From positions 14,852,951 through 14,916,950 of the forward strand of contig NC_064041.1 in the NCBI RefSeq assembly GCF_932526225.1: a DNA stretch of 64,000 nt, in the 5' to 3' direction. The stretch comes from Nematostella vectensis. Its lineage: Eukaryota > Cnidaria > Anthozoa > Actiniaria > Edwardsiidae. The translations under genes were made by a program, and so were the position numbers. A model generated the notes under the pieces. The model had not been told where the DNA came from. It was given only the letters and a program-made list of their open reading frames with translations, and made no database searches. Each line of letters opens with the position of its first letter. Positions within the stretch are counted from its first letter, which is position 1. Positions 47,601 through 59,600 of this stretch are shown piece after piece.

Positions 47601-50600
47601 GGTTCTGAAGCTGCTGAGAGAAAACTTCTGGGAGTTTGACCCGGACTATGCTATAACACCAGCCATCGAATCTCGCAACCTCGAGATTGTGAGGTTGTGC
47701 TTGGAGTGGGGCGCGACCGATCTCATTGTACATATGAACTACGCACGGTTTTGGCATCTGCATAAGATTTTCGCGGTGCTACGTGCAGCTTGGGGGTGGA
47801 GTCTCGTGCATGAGGAGCTCCCGGAGAAGCTACACAAGGTGAGATTCCGTAGAAAGCTGGAGGACGAACTAATGCCAGTAGCTTGGCACCCAGACAGGTT
47901 CTGGGACTGGTGTCTTGATGAGCAAGAGAAGGAAATGTTGGAAGAGTGTTTCGCTAGGTAGACGTCGGCCGGCTAGGAGGGTGAGTATCGAGGCGTAAAA
48001 AAATGAAAAGTGATTTAAGGACATGACCGGTTTGATAGAAATGGAGAACCAAACGGTGAAAGACCCGAAAGTATCCCCCGTAAAGCGAACAACGGATTAT
48101 AAGTGTCTTCATGGCAGAGTGAAATATTATTGCAAAGATTGTCACGGATCGCAAATCTGCCCTCACAACCGGAGAAAAACGCGGTGCAGAGAATGTAACG
48201 GCGGTAGCATTTGTGAGCACAGACGAGCAAGATATGTCTGTAAAGACTGCAAGGGGAAAGGGATGTGTGAACACGGCAAACAGAGACCCTTTTGTAAGTT
48301 ATGCGGAGGGTCTCAAATATGCGAACATGATAGACAAAAGCACCATTGCAGAACGTGTAACGGAAATTAACATTGACCCACTCAGTTTTGTAACGCGTCT
48401 CACGTTACAAAACACATACATTCCTAATCACCCTGACAACTAGCGATTCTGAAAATAGGTTTTGTATTTACATTGAGAGTTCGCGGTCGCCAGGGTGGTC
48501 TGGTATGCGCGTGAACAGGTATTGTCTTCTTGCGGTGCGTCACATCCGCTCACATGCACCCCGCATGTTACCGGAATAGATACCAAGCTAAACCAGCCGT
48601 GAAGACTGTGATCGTGACAAGGTTATTTTCATGCTGCGTGTTCGTGGGTTTAATCACGTCCGGCTTTGGGTTAGTTTTCGCCTCCGGTTCCGGTTTGTGA
48701 GCCGTGACTGACTCGGTATGAGGTAACACAATCTTTGAATGACCCATATTATGTTTTGGGATCGTTTTTATCTCGTTATTTATCGGATTCAGCCCCAGTT
48801 TCATATCTGTGGTGGCTTTTTGTAACTTGTTATTATAGCCAGCGATCGAAGTGTTGTTATTTATCACAAGATACGATGGACTTAACCAACAGCCGAGGGC
48901 GAAAGCCAAGTCTAGTTTTTGTCTCGCCTGTTGTAAAGCAAACTGATACCGTTGTATACTCTTCGATATACTGTTTTCCACCACCGCGCTTTCAAAGAGT
49001 TTCGTGAAGACCTGTTTCGTTTCCTGAGCTGAACCGCTATCACCAACGATTGACGACCGGGTCTGAACTTGCGCGCCTAGAATACAGTAGACAAAGGCTT
49101 CGATGCTCTGGTTTATCCTAGACAACCCAGCTTTGGTTAACCCCATTGATTTTTCCGGAAAGAACCACTCATACTGAAACCCAGTTCTAAGGTCTTTCAG
49201 GTACTCGATCTCAAAGTGATTCATGTGTTCGTGGTCGCTTTTGGCAGCGTCCCATTCGTCGTGTAATTGATCAATGGTGCCATAAGGCTTATACTTGTCG
49301 TTAGAAGATGACAAGCCGTGATAATCATAATTATAAACGTTCCCTAACCCGTGATTTATCGGTCTGAGGAACCGGAAATCGTCACCAGTTCGGAATTCTG
49401 TTCTTAGTTTTTGGTAAGCCGCTTCGCTGTAAAAGTTTTTATTCCAACTAAAGAGCCTATCTTTTGGAAGAGGGCATTGTAGCTCGTTTAATATTCGTCT
49501 GATAGTGAAAATGATGTGAAATCTGTAGAATGACCCCACTTGAGAGTCGTCAATCATGTCACGCGTCACACCACATCCAGCAGTCGCGCAAAACATAGCA
49601 AAATTTAAGGCTTGACTCCAATAACTGAGGTTTGGGGCGTCGAGCCACCTACTAGCCTCCTTTGCTGTTCTGAATACTAGCAAGCTGTCGGTGAATATGT
49701 CCCTAAAAACAAAGTGTGTCTTCACCTTTGGTGTTATAAAAACATTAAAAGAGACGTAATTATTTCTCGTAGGGTTTTCGTCCCACGGCAATATCTTGTA
49801 CTCTGCACGCGCGTCTAGTCTGTATTGTTTTGGGAACCCAAACAGTTGCTGGATCGTTTCCTTGTATGCTTGTGTGTCGTCGGCGACTAGAAAATCCTGG
49901 ATATTCTCGGGTTTCCAGCTATTACCAGGGAAGTGATATAACGTTTTGACTAGATTCCCATTCTTGTCGAATGGATCGTATTCGTCCCCATTGAAAACGA
50001 ATTGCACATTGCCGTGCCCGTCGGCAGAGAACCTGAAGCGTGAGTAGTAGGGGTACCTTTTCACAAATTCTGTAAACTTCATCTTATATGACATATAAGA
50101 TGTTTTTAAATCAGTCCTTTACGCATCTCAATTCATAGATCCATCCGACGGGAGTTCTCTCGTACAGAAATTTCACCGAGCGGGTCGACTCGCCAGGTCT
50201 TTCAAAATCTCTTCTCTTACTGTTTCCCTCAGCTTGGTAATGTTTACGTTTTTTTCGTCCTCTCTTACCGACTTTTGACGGATCTGGAGCTTTAGAGCCT
50301 CAAACTTGTCCACCTCGTTCAAGATTAAAGAGAACTCTTCGTCTGATATTTTGTTGTCTTTTAAAGCTTTAGAGACCAGGTCGCGTATGCTATTTACTTT
50401 TGCCTTTGCCATCGCCGCTGTTTGGTCGTGCTTGGAGACTTTTTGCGACAGCCGTTTAGAAACCGCCGCACAGCCTACAGACGTAAGACCGAAAACACCG
50501 GCCAAAGCACCCAACGGAACTCCGACGACGATACCAAAACCTGACAGAGAAGTCCCCAAACCACTAGACCCAAGAATGACGGATAAGAGTCCTAAGACCA

Positions 50601-53600
50601 CACTTAACTTTGAAAACACGCTCTGCCCTCGTTTATACTTTTTCCTCACGTTCTCGTAATGTTTAACTTCTTGCTCCAAACTTCCCAAAACATCGTGGGT
50701 CTTTTGGAGTCTGAAGTTATCACCCGAGGGGCTGACCCCTCGGGGTACGTTCGGGTAGATTGAGTTGTACTCTTCCATAGCTTTATTATGGGGAGAATTT
50801 ATTCTTTAAGTGATTTCTAAAATTAGACGTATCGGGTAGAGACCGCGCTCTATTGTGTTTCCGTCACCACCCTTTATACTAAGACGGAGACTACTCACGT
50901 AACCGACTGATGTGGTGCTAACCCGTACCGGATCGCTTGGATTGAGGTATATCTTTCCTTCATCAAGCTCTACACTTGCTAGGATTTGTGAGGGCGCCCC
51001 TTGTTGGAGGGAGTCAGACGCGTTCACAAGATCGCAGTGGATAAAAATAGCCTCGTGACCTATCATCTTTATCTCGTGGCGAGTGTTTGCTTCCAGCTCC
51101 CTGGTCTTGAGTCCTAACAGGCAGGCGAGCGGCTCATTCAACGCGACGTTCCGGTGAACTTCGAGTGACGAGTCTCTAATAGAGACTGACTTTTCACCAA
51201 GACGCATACCCCCATCTATTTGACGTTTTAGCGTCTCGATCGTATACTGCCCCGCGGGGATCCTAAGGATAATGTTCTCACCGTCGGAGACCGTTCCCTC
51301 GCTTGAGAGACTGTTACAACGATTATGAAACGCACATCCTCGCAGCGCGATAAACCGCGGCTTTTCAATAGGTTGTTCTAAATAGACAGTAAAGTCACCA
51401 ACGTTTCCTTCAATGTAGAGTAATACCATTTGTTATGATTTCCGTCTCCTTTTAAATCGTTCTACGGAATACAGGACGACAGCGACGATGAGAAGCCATG
51501 CGTTTTTAGCTAAAAAGCCAACAACTTCACCTGCCGTTCTAAATATGAAACTAGCTATAGCACCAACCATTCCTGGGAGTATTTCTCCTAATTTTTTGCC
51601 TATTGTTTTCAGACCATTTCCAACACCTTTTGCAACACTAGTCAGCCCAGCTTTCAGATTAGAGACAATAACACCGATAACAACGCCCACAGCGGTAACG
51701 ACAGCAGCGACTGTAAATCCGTATTTCTTAAAAATCGCTTTGACACGATCTTTCAACGACATTCTCTCTTCAAGATTTTCTCTCTCCAATTGATTCTCTT
51801 CCAAAGTCTCATCTATGACAGAATTTCTTTCGCTGAGCTCTTCATTTTTACGATCTATAGCTCTTAGTCTTTCTTGGTTAGTTGTTTCACTTCGTTCCTC
51901 ATTATTTTTTCTCATTTGCTCGGTGTTTCTCTCTTCTTCTTCTCTGAGTGTATTACCTGTAGCGTCTAGTTCATCGAGTTGAATCTGAATTTGCTTGTAC
52001 TTTCCGGATCTGATTTTGTCGTCAACACTCTTCCGCACCGTTCTATCCTCATTATACAACCTTTCTGGTCTAGTCCAACCACCTTTTCTCGCAGAATAGA
52101 AGGAAATGAATTGTTTTCCTCTCTCATCCGTTGAAATCTGAACTAGATTTTCATCAAGATCTGGATATTTCGATAACAAAAGGTCTACCCTAAGTGTGTC
52201 CGTTGAAGGAGAACCTCCCATATTCTGTAACTCCATGTACTCGGGGACAGCCCTCCCGGGGTTTCGTGTTTTCCATAAGTCAGTCAACCTCCTACTCACA
52301 TAGCTTGCACCTCTACCAAATCTGTTTGAAATCCTTTCATTCCATGATTCTCTTCCCTCACCATCGTTTGGAATAAGAGAGTCATAATCTTCGTCTACAG
52401 TAGTATTCAAATCTTCTCTACCTTCTTCTGTTGTGGGATCAAAATCTATATCCATTTCTTATTTTGTTTGAAAATAAGAAATCTTTAAGTCGTGCCGGCT
52501 CATATCCACCTACTCGCTACATAGCCAAGAGCTAACATTCCACCTCCAACATATGCCATCTCTCCCATCTTTTGGTTGCTACTTGGTCTGTAGTAATCTG
52601 AGAGCTCAGGCTCTTTCAAATCAAAATCTGGATGTGTTTGAGCGTATAGTTTGAAAGCCTGATCGGTCTCCTTATCATTCTGGTCTGCACGAAGTTTATT
52701 ATTATATTCTTCCCCCAACCAATCCTGATATTCCTGTCGTTTTTTCTGCCAATCACCCATTGCTTGTTGATACTTTTCAAGCGCTTTATCGTGTCTTATT
52801 TTTTCTTTATCAACATGAGTAGCGTCAGAAGATAAGTATCTCGCTAGGTAACTCCCTCCAACGAATGCCGTCGCATTAAGAATAGCTCCACCAATCATAA
52901 ATGCTATACTCGCCATTTATTAATCAATCTATAAGATCTTTAAGTCACCTACAGCGGTTTTGGCAAAATCTTTTGTGTTTCCAGATAATCTTTCAGATAC
53001 ATACTACCGGACAGGACAGCAACCCATTTAGCGTAGTTTGTAACACTTGACGAAGGGTCGCTGATGAATGACTCTTTCATAGCCTTTTTAGCAACATAAC
53101 CCATACCGGAGGCTAATCCGATGATGACTGCTGAGTCGGTGATCGTTTTCACAAGTTTGTTTTCAGTTGACATGATTTTATTTATTACAGATTCAGATAA
53201 TCTTTAAATCACAACATTCCTATTTTTGGCGTCGCGTTCGGGAGGCTAGCCTCTCGAGCGGCAGGTCTCTCGAAAGTTTCGGTCTCGGGCGTCTTTTTGC
53301 AAAAACGCATATACATATCCAATGCGGTGAGCCCTATTCCGACTAGAGCCAGTACAGTTGTAAACGATAGCTCTGGAATCCAAGCGTCCGAGAGGCTATC
53401 CCCTCGAGCTCCCTCTTGGTGGGGTGTCTCTGCTCGTGCAGCGTCTTCCGAACTCGCCTCCGCCTCGCGTTTCATCTCCCTAGCAAGTGCTTCTCTACAC
53501 CTCCTATTATATTCGGCAACTCTCTTACCAGAAGCGACTTTTATAGGATCTTTTTCCTTAGCGGCACTCTTCTTCCTGGGGGGAGGGTCCTTTGTAATTT

Positions 53601-56600
53601 GTTCAACCTCTTGATTTTCGTCAGACATGATTCTTTACTCACTGAATAAAGAATCTTTAAATCACATCATGCTCAAGAGCTTGCTCAGTTGTGCTCAAGA
53701 GCTTGCTCAGGTGTGCTCAAGAGCTTGCTTAGGTGTGCTCAGGTGTGCTCAAGAGCTTGCTTAGGTGTGCTCAGTTGTGCTCAAGAGCTTGCTCAGTTGT
53801 GCTTGGAACTTCTTGAAGTTTGTTGGAAGTCTCCTGTGAAGGTGTTAGTTTAACATGCTTAGCGACCCGAAAGACGGCACTAGCAAGTGCTACCATCCTT
53901 CCTCCCTTCAATACCAAGAGACCTGCAAAGTTTGACAATTCGCGTTTAACCAACTCGTCGTTCTGTAAGTCTTTGCTAAGCGCTTCGGTGTCATCTACAG
54001 GAACCACGTAGGAAATGACTTGAGACACCACTTGAAGTGCTGATTCTACTAATCCATCAGTAACTTGTTTGCCTAAGACAGTCTGGTAGCGAACAAAGTA
54101 CTTTTCGACGTCTTTCGCCGGGAGCTTCTTGATGTCCCCTAAACTCATGTCCACACCAAGAAATTCCTTCGTAGTCCCAAGAGATGCGAGAATAGCCAGC
54201 GATTCTCGTTTGACTTCAACATCGTCTTCGAGAGGCTCACCCTTCGAGCTCCCCTTAGACTTAGGCTCCTCTTCCATATAATCCTCAATGCTTGCCATCT
54301 TATTTTGTAAGTAGACCAAGATGTTTTTAAACCACTTCGAGGGGTCAGCCCCTCGAGCTCTCACCGCGTGGCAGGAATCTCCAAATAACGTTGGAATGGA
54401 TGTCGTAGGCAGAAACAGAGTCTGGAATACTTTTCAGTTTTCAGCAGTTCTACAAACTTTTTACGAGTCTCAACGTCTAAGTCACCCCCATAATCTTCAA
54501 ACAGTGTTTTGGTACCGATTTGAGATGGATTATGGAATGTAACCACACAGGCGACGTTATCACGGAAGGGCTTTGCTATGGATGTTAATTGTTGCGTCAA
54601 TACCCACACTGATAATCCTTCGTGTCTCCCTGAGAACGCTAAATTGATAAACTTGTTCGAGCGTTGCTTTAGATCTTTCGATACAGCACAGTCATCCAAA
54701 ACGAGTAACGTATTTGTACCAGAAAATAGCACCGCACAATCTGTTAGTAACTCGTTAATCTCATCGGTGTTACTAGCATCCGGCGATAATACCAAGAAAC
54801 GTTTATCTCCGTGAGCAAATCTACGATAGGACTTGTTTTTCGCATAAGTCGGACAAATCAACACAATGTATTCAAACACATGCCGGAACGGCCCTCGGAG
54901 CTGTTCCGTGAGGTACTTTGTCTTCCCACAATTAGTAGGTCCTGTGATAATACAATGAAAAGGAACTTTTTCCCGTAATTCTTCCATTCTTTTTGTATTA
55001 TCACACAAGTCCTTTTTAATACATGATTGCTCTCAAATTCGAGTTCATAACCTCCATCAACGCGTCGGCTACTACAAACATGTAGCAGGTGATGTTTCCC
55101 GTTCCTCCAACTTTTCGTTTCATTTCTAGTTTTACTCCGTCCCGCGTGTTGTTCAAGACCAGACCTCCTCCGTGAATGCTGTTATCTGGATGTGCCCTCA
55201 AGTCGACCCACAGAGCAAACTTGTTATTAGCGTAAAAATCCTTTTGCTTAACACCCTCTCTACCGAAACGTTTCTTTACCGACTCCCAGAGGTCTGGCGG
55301 TGTCATCCCCTTGGAGTAGAGACGGTTTGGCATGCCATCCACATTAATGTTGATCGATGTGATGCTTGGATTGACAAACTTTTCGGAATCCCTTGCTCCT
55401 CCGGTGTAGCTCTCTGTGAACAGGCACAATATCCCTGTCATTGACCTCCTCGGCAGATTAATGTGCTCGTTTATGACACCATCATTAGGTTTGGAGATGG
55501 TGAACGTTTTGTGGAGAATGACGTTCTCGTAAAAGAATCCTCTACCAACCTGATAAGCCGACAACGCCTCACGAGCTAAGTATTCACTTGAGATGCAAGC
55601 ATATTCCAACTCGAGGTTTGTGATTGTGTACGTTGGAGTCTTGACCGTGTCAGCATAAACAACGACGTCGGAAACTGGGGCTAGAGTAATTTCAAAGATT
55701 AGCGGATGAGGTAACGCCTTTGGATAAAAGACCCCATGCTCGCCGAGAATAGGATGGTCGAGTGGAATGCAGTACTTGGTGTTGTGAACTGCTGCAAGAG
55801 CTACTTCCTTAGCATCTGATGTCGCTTTGTCACCTGCATTTGTCCTGAGCTTCCTCATGTTTTCAGAGGAGATACCTTGTTTTATTCTATCCTCACGATC
55901 TTCAGCTTGTAAGTATAAGTCGTGATAGGTTTGGAAGAGATCGTATCTTTGAGTATCCTGTAGTGTTTCTCCACCGAAAAGAATCTTGAGCCTTGACACT
56001 AGGTTCCGGCCAACGTTGTTGACGAGAGTATTATTCGCGTGTCCTGTGACGTTTAAGTCAAATAGTAAGGATACACTACCTGGAACAATCACTACATTTT
56101 CAGCAAGTTTTGGAATATTTATATAGAGGGTTTCTCCAGGACTTGCCGATGAGGGATTGAATGTAATCCGATTCAGCGACGATTCCGCTTTCAGGCCGAA
56201 GGGTTCCCGTGGGATCCTGTTTGGGTTAATTTTTTCTGATATCGCTTGTGCCATCTTTTATTTTAAGAAAAGAGAGATAATCTTTAAATGAGTAACGAAA
56301 GCAGGTTATCAAAAATATACTATTCCACCGATGGATACTGGAAAGGGTATTCAGCTATTTATAAGTTAGCTAGTGTCGCTAAAGTCAGTGAAGCCGAGGC
56401 TAAGAGGTGGCTTGAAAAACAGGCGTTGTGGCAGATCTATCTCCCAGCTCCAAAGTATGTCCCCAGACCGCATTGGACTGTGAATAAACCTAATCAGATT
56501 CACCAAGCCGATCTGTTGTTTATGCCCCACGATAACGTAGGCAGAAAAACCTACCGTTACGCGTTGGTCGTGATTGATATTGCCTCGAGATATAAAGATG

Positions 56601-59600
56601 CAGAAGCACTGACTACCAAGGATTCGAGTGGAATTGCTAAAGGGTTTGAAAAGATATACTCCAGAAAACTTAAATGGCCTCATACGGTGATTGTCGATCC
56701 GGGGACAGAATTTAGGGGAGAGGTAACGAAGATTATGAAAAAGAAGGGGGTTACCATCCAGCGAAGCGAAGCTGGGAACCATCGCGCACAGGCTTTTGTC
56801 GAACGCGCCAATAGAACACTGGCGGAGAGGTTGTTTTCTCATCAGTATGCTCAAGAAATGATTAGCGATGATCGGTCCAGAGTTTGGGTGAAACGATTGC
56901 CAGATGTTTTGAAGACTCTGAATAGTCAACCCATAAGAATTACTGGCAAAGAGCCTGTAAAATCTATTGGTTTGAAAGAGGTTGATATTGACCCTCCAAC
57001 GTATAAGCGGCCTGTTGGACTTGACGAAGTTAGACTACCACCAGGGGTTAGAGTTAGATATCTATTAGCTCCTGGAGAAGAGGAAGGAGGTGAACGCAGA
57101 CGAGCCACAGACCCCATTTGGAGTTTGAAAGTGTTTGATCTATCACGCAGTGTTGTTTCGGTTGGGCAGCCTGTGTTGTACTACCTCTCCGAAGGCGCTC
57201 CAAGGAGGTCGTTCGTTAGGGAAGAACTTCAAGTCGTCCCTGAAGATACTGAGCCACCACCTAATAGCGTTCTGAAATGACCGTGAGCGAAGGTGTGAAT
57301 ACCATCATCACAGATGACCCGTTTATCATCCTCATGAGATAGAGCGACCTTGTTCACCGTTTCAGTGTAAACATCATGCTTATGACTTCTGATGACATTC
57401 ATAAGTCTCATCTGAGGTTTCTTACCAAATAAGCAATCCTTGTAGTCATCGAAACCGATGCTCTTCTTGACGACTGCTCTCTTGACGCCCTTGCATTTCT
57501 TTTCTTCTTTACCTTCATCCATCTTGTACGAGTAAAGTTTGGCCCTCAGTCCTACAAATTCTGTGATTTGCTGGCCCCCAGCCTCATCTTTAAACATTCC
57601 GATGACTTTCTTGTTCACACCCACCTCAATACCAGATGGGTGACCCTTCGGAAAGTTGCTGGTGTCGAACATGGACCTCACATCCCCGCTGATGTCCTCG
57701 TAAAAGTCTTTCGTCTCGATCTCATACATCAGGCTGTCAGTATCAGTGAATAAGAGCTTTGCATCCTCACCGTACTTAGGCTTGACGAAGTTGTAGTGGA
57801 AATCGTACATGAGCGTCTTACTCAGGTCCAGAATGGACATACCCAAGTAGACAGGCTTGTTGAAGATCAGCTTTGTCTTCTTCATGTGGATGGCGGCTAG
57901 ATTCTCGCAAAAGATGGTGCGATGTTGATAGTTCGGCTTTGATATGAGCTTCTTGGCCTGCTTCTCGTCCGTCACCAACCGAATGTCCACCCTGTTCCTA
58001 ATGTTCTCCATAGTCTTACCAAAGACGGAGTTGTTCATTAACTTGAAAAAATCTTTCTCAAAATCGTTTGTCGCCTTGGCTCTCAGATCGGTGTTCAAGT
58101 CAATGTAGGGCTCCAGCCAAGCAGACTCCTCAAAAGTGACACCCCTGTGAATCTTGGTGACTTTTAGCCCAAAACTCACATAAAGTCTCAGAGTCTCATG
58201 GTGGATAACGTACTTTGTCTTGTCGTTAAGGTTGGGGACCAACTTGTCCACATTGCCTAGCCCGATAGATTCCGGGGCTAGTGGGTAATCGTTGTGTAAG
58301 TCATGTAGGTGGTGAGGGTACTCCAAGTCAACCTCCAGAATGCATGGGCGGTCTCTCCAACCTGACAGCTCTTGGTCACCCATCCACCTGAAACCGTGAG
58401 TCGGTAAAGGGTTGCTCATCGCCCAGCCATACAAATTGTTAGCATCAAGGTAGGTGATATATTTTGTGGGTAGGTCAGGGTCATACTCCTTCATGTAAGG
58501 GTTATTTGCCTCCCCATGTCTGTTGCTTATCATGGAGACACCCCCACGGATGCCCTTCTCAATCATGAGCAACATGTCATAGTCCGTTAGAAGCTCTAGC
58601 CTCACCTTGGTGGTCTTCAACGCTGCATCCCAAGCCAACCCTGGCGCTGTGTAGTACCAAGCGGGGTCCAGACCGTAATTCTTGAGACAAACGTCCCTAA
58701 AGTTCTCGAAAACGTCAGCTAAAAGCAACACATCCGACTCTAGGTACAGATTGTGGTAATCCCTCATGGTCCCCATCCCAAAGGCCTCCCACACTCTCCG
58801 CGCGTGCAGGTGATCCTCCTCCGATATGTCGGTGTCGTTGAGTTTGGAGTGGAACGCCTCTCTCTGTGGGAGCTGTGTTGCGTCGAGCTTGCTAAAGCCG
58901 TCGAACCAGTCGTAAGGGAAAACACCCTTCCTCAACAACAGCTGAAGCTCCTCCCCCTCATAGTACTCCGCCAGGTTTTTGAAGCACTCCCTTGACATAT
59001 TACCCACTAGACTGTCGAGACTGGCCGACATAAACCTGAAACTGTCGATAAATCTGATATCACGTTTAACATCAATCTTGTTGCCCTCCTTGTTCGTGAA
59101 ACTGTCGACTACAATCTGTTTTGTGAAAGAAATATACTTTTCCTCGTTATTAGGTATACAGTTTATTTTACCTTCCGATGTACCAAGGTTCTTGATAAAT
59201 AGATGGCTGTCGTACCCAGACAGATTGTGAAAGATAACAGGAAAGAACTTTGGAATTTTGTGATCTAAGTTGCATGCGTTGTGAGCAGCACCTCTGTACT
59301 TCCCTGTAAGGTGGCAATGGTCCAAAACCTTGTCTTCCCCTAATTCACCCTCACAGATGTGGCAGTGAGTGGCGTCGTTATAGGCGATTTTGTCCTTCGG
59401 AGTCATTTTCACCTTCTTAGGGAACCTGAACTTATCATAAATTTTCTTAATGTCTGACTCCAAAGACTCTACGAAAAGCTGTGGGATATCTTCGTCTGGA
59501 GATTCAGCTGTGTATCGTACAAGCTCGGATGGGGATATATCTCCGTCGAAACACTTGATGAGATAGCAGAAACCAGACGGTTTGTGTTTCTGGTATTGCT

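Noticed and set aside
48213-48443. Second frame overlapping the Cys/His repeat gene
   Set aside because: No promoter motif, out of frame with the zinc ligands, and no recognisable features.
54299-54364. Upstream extension of the 176-residue Polinton gene ([10 protein letters not shown]...)
   Set aside because: The segment is the palindrome and promoter of the gene; the ATG at 54298 fits class-2 spacing.
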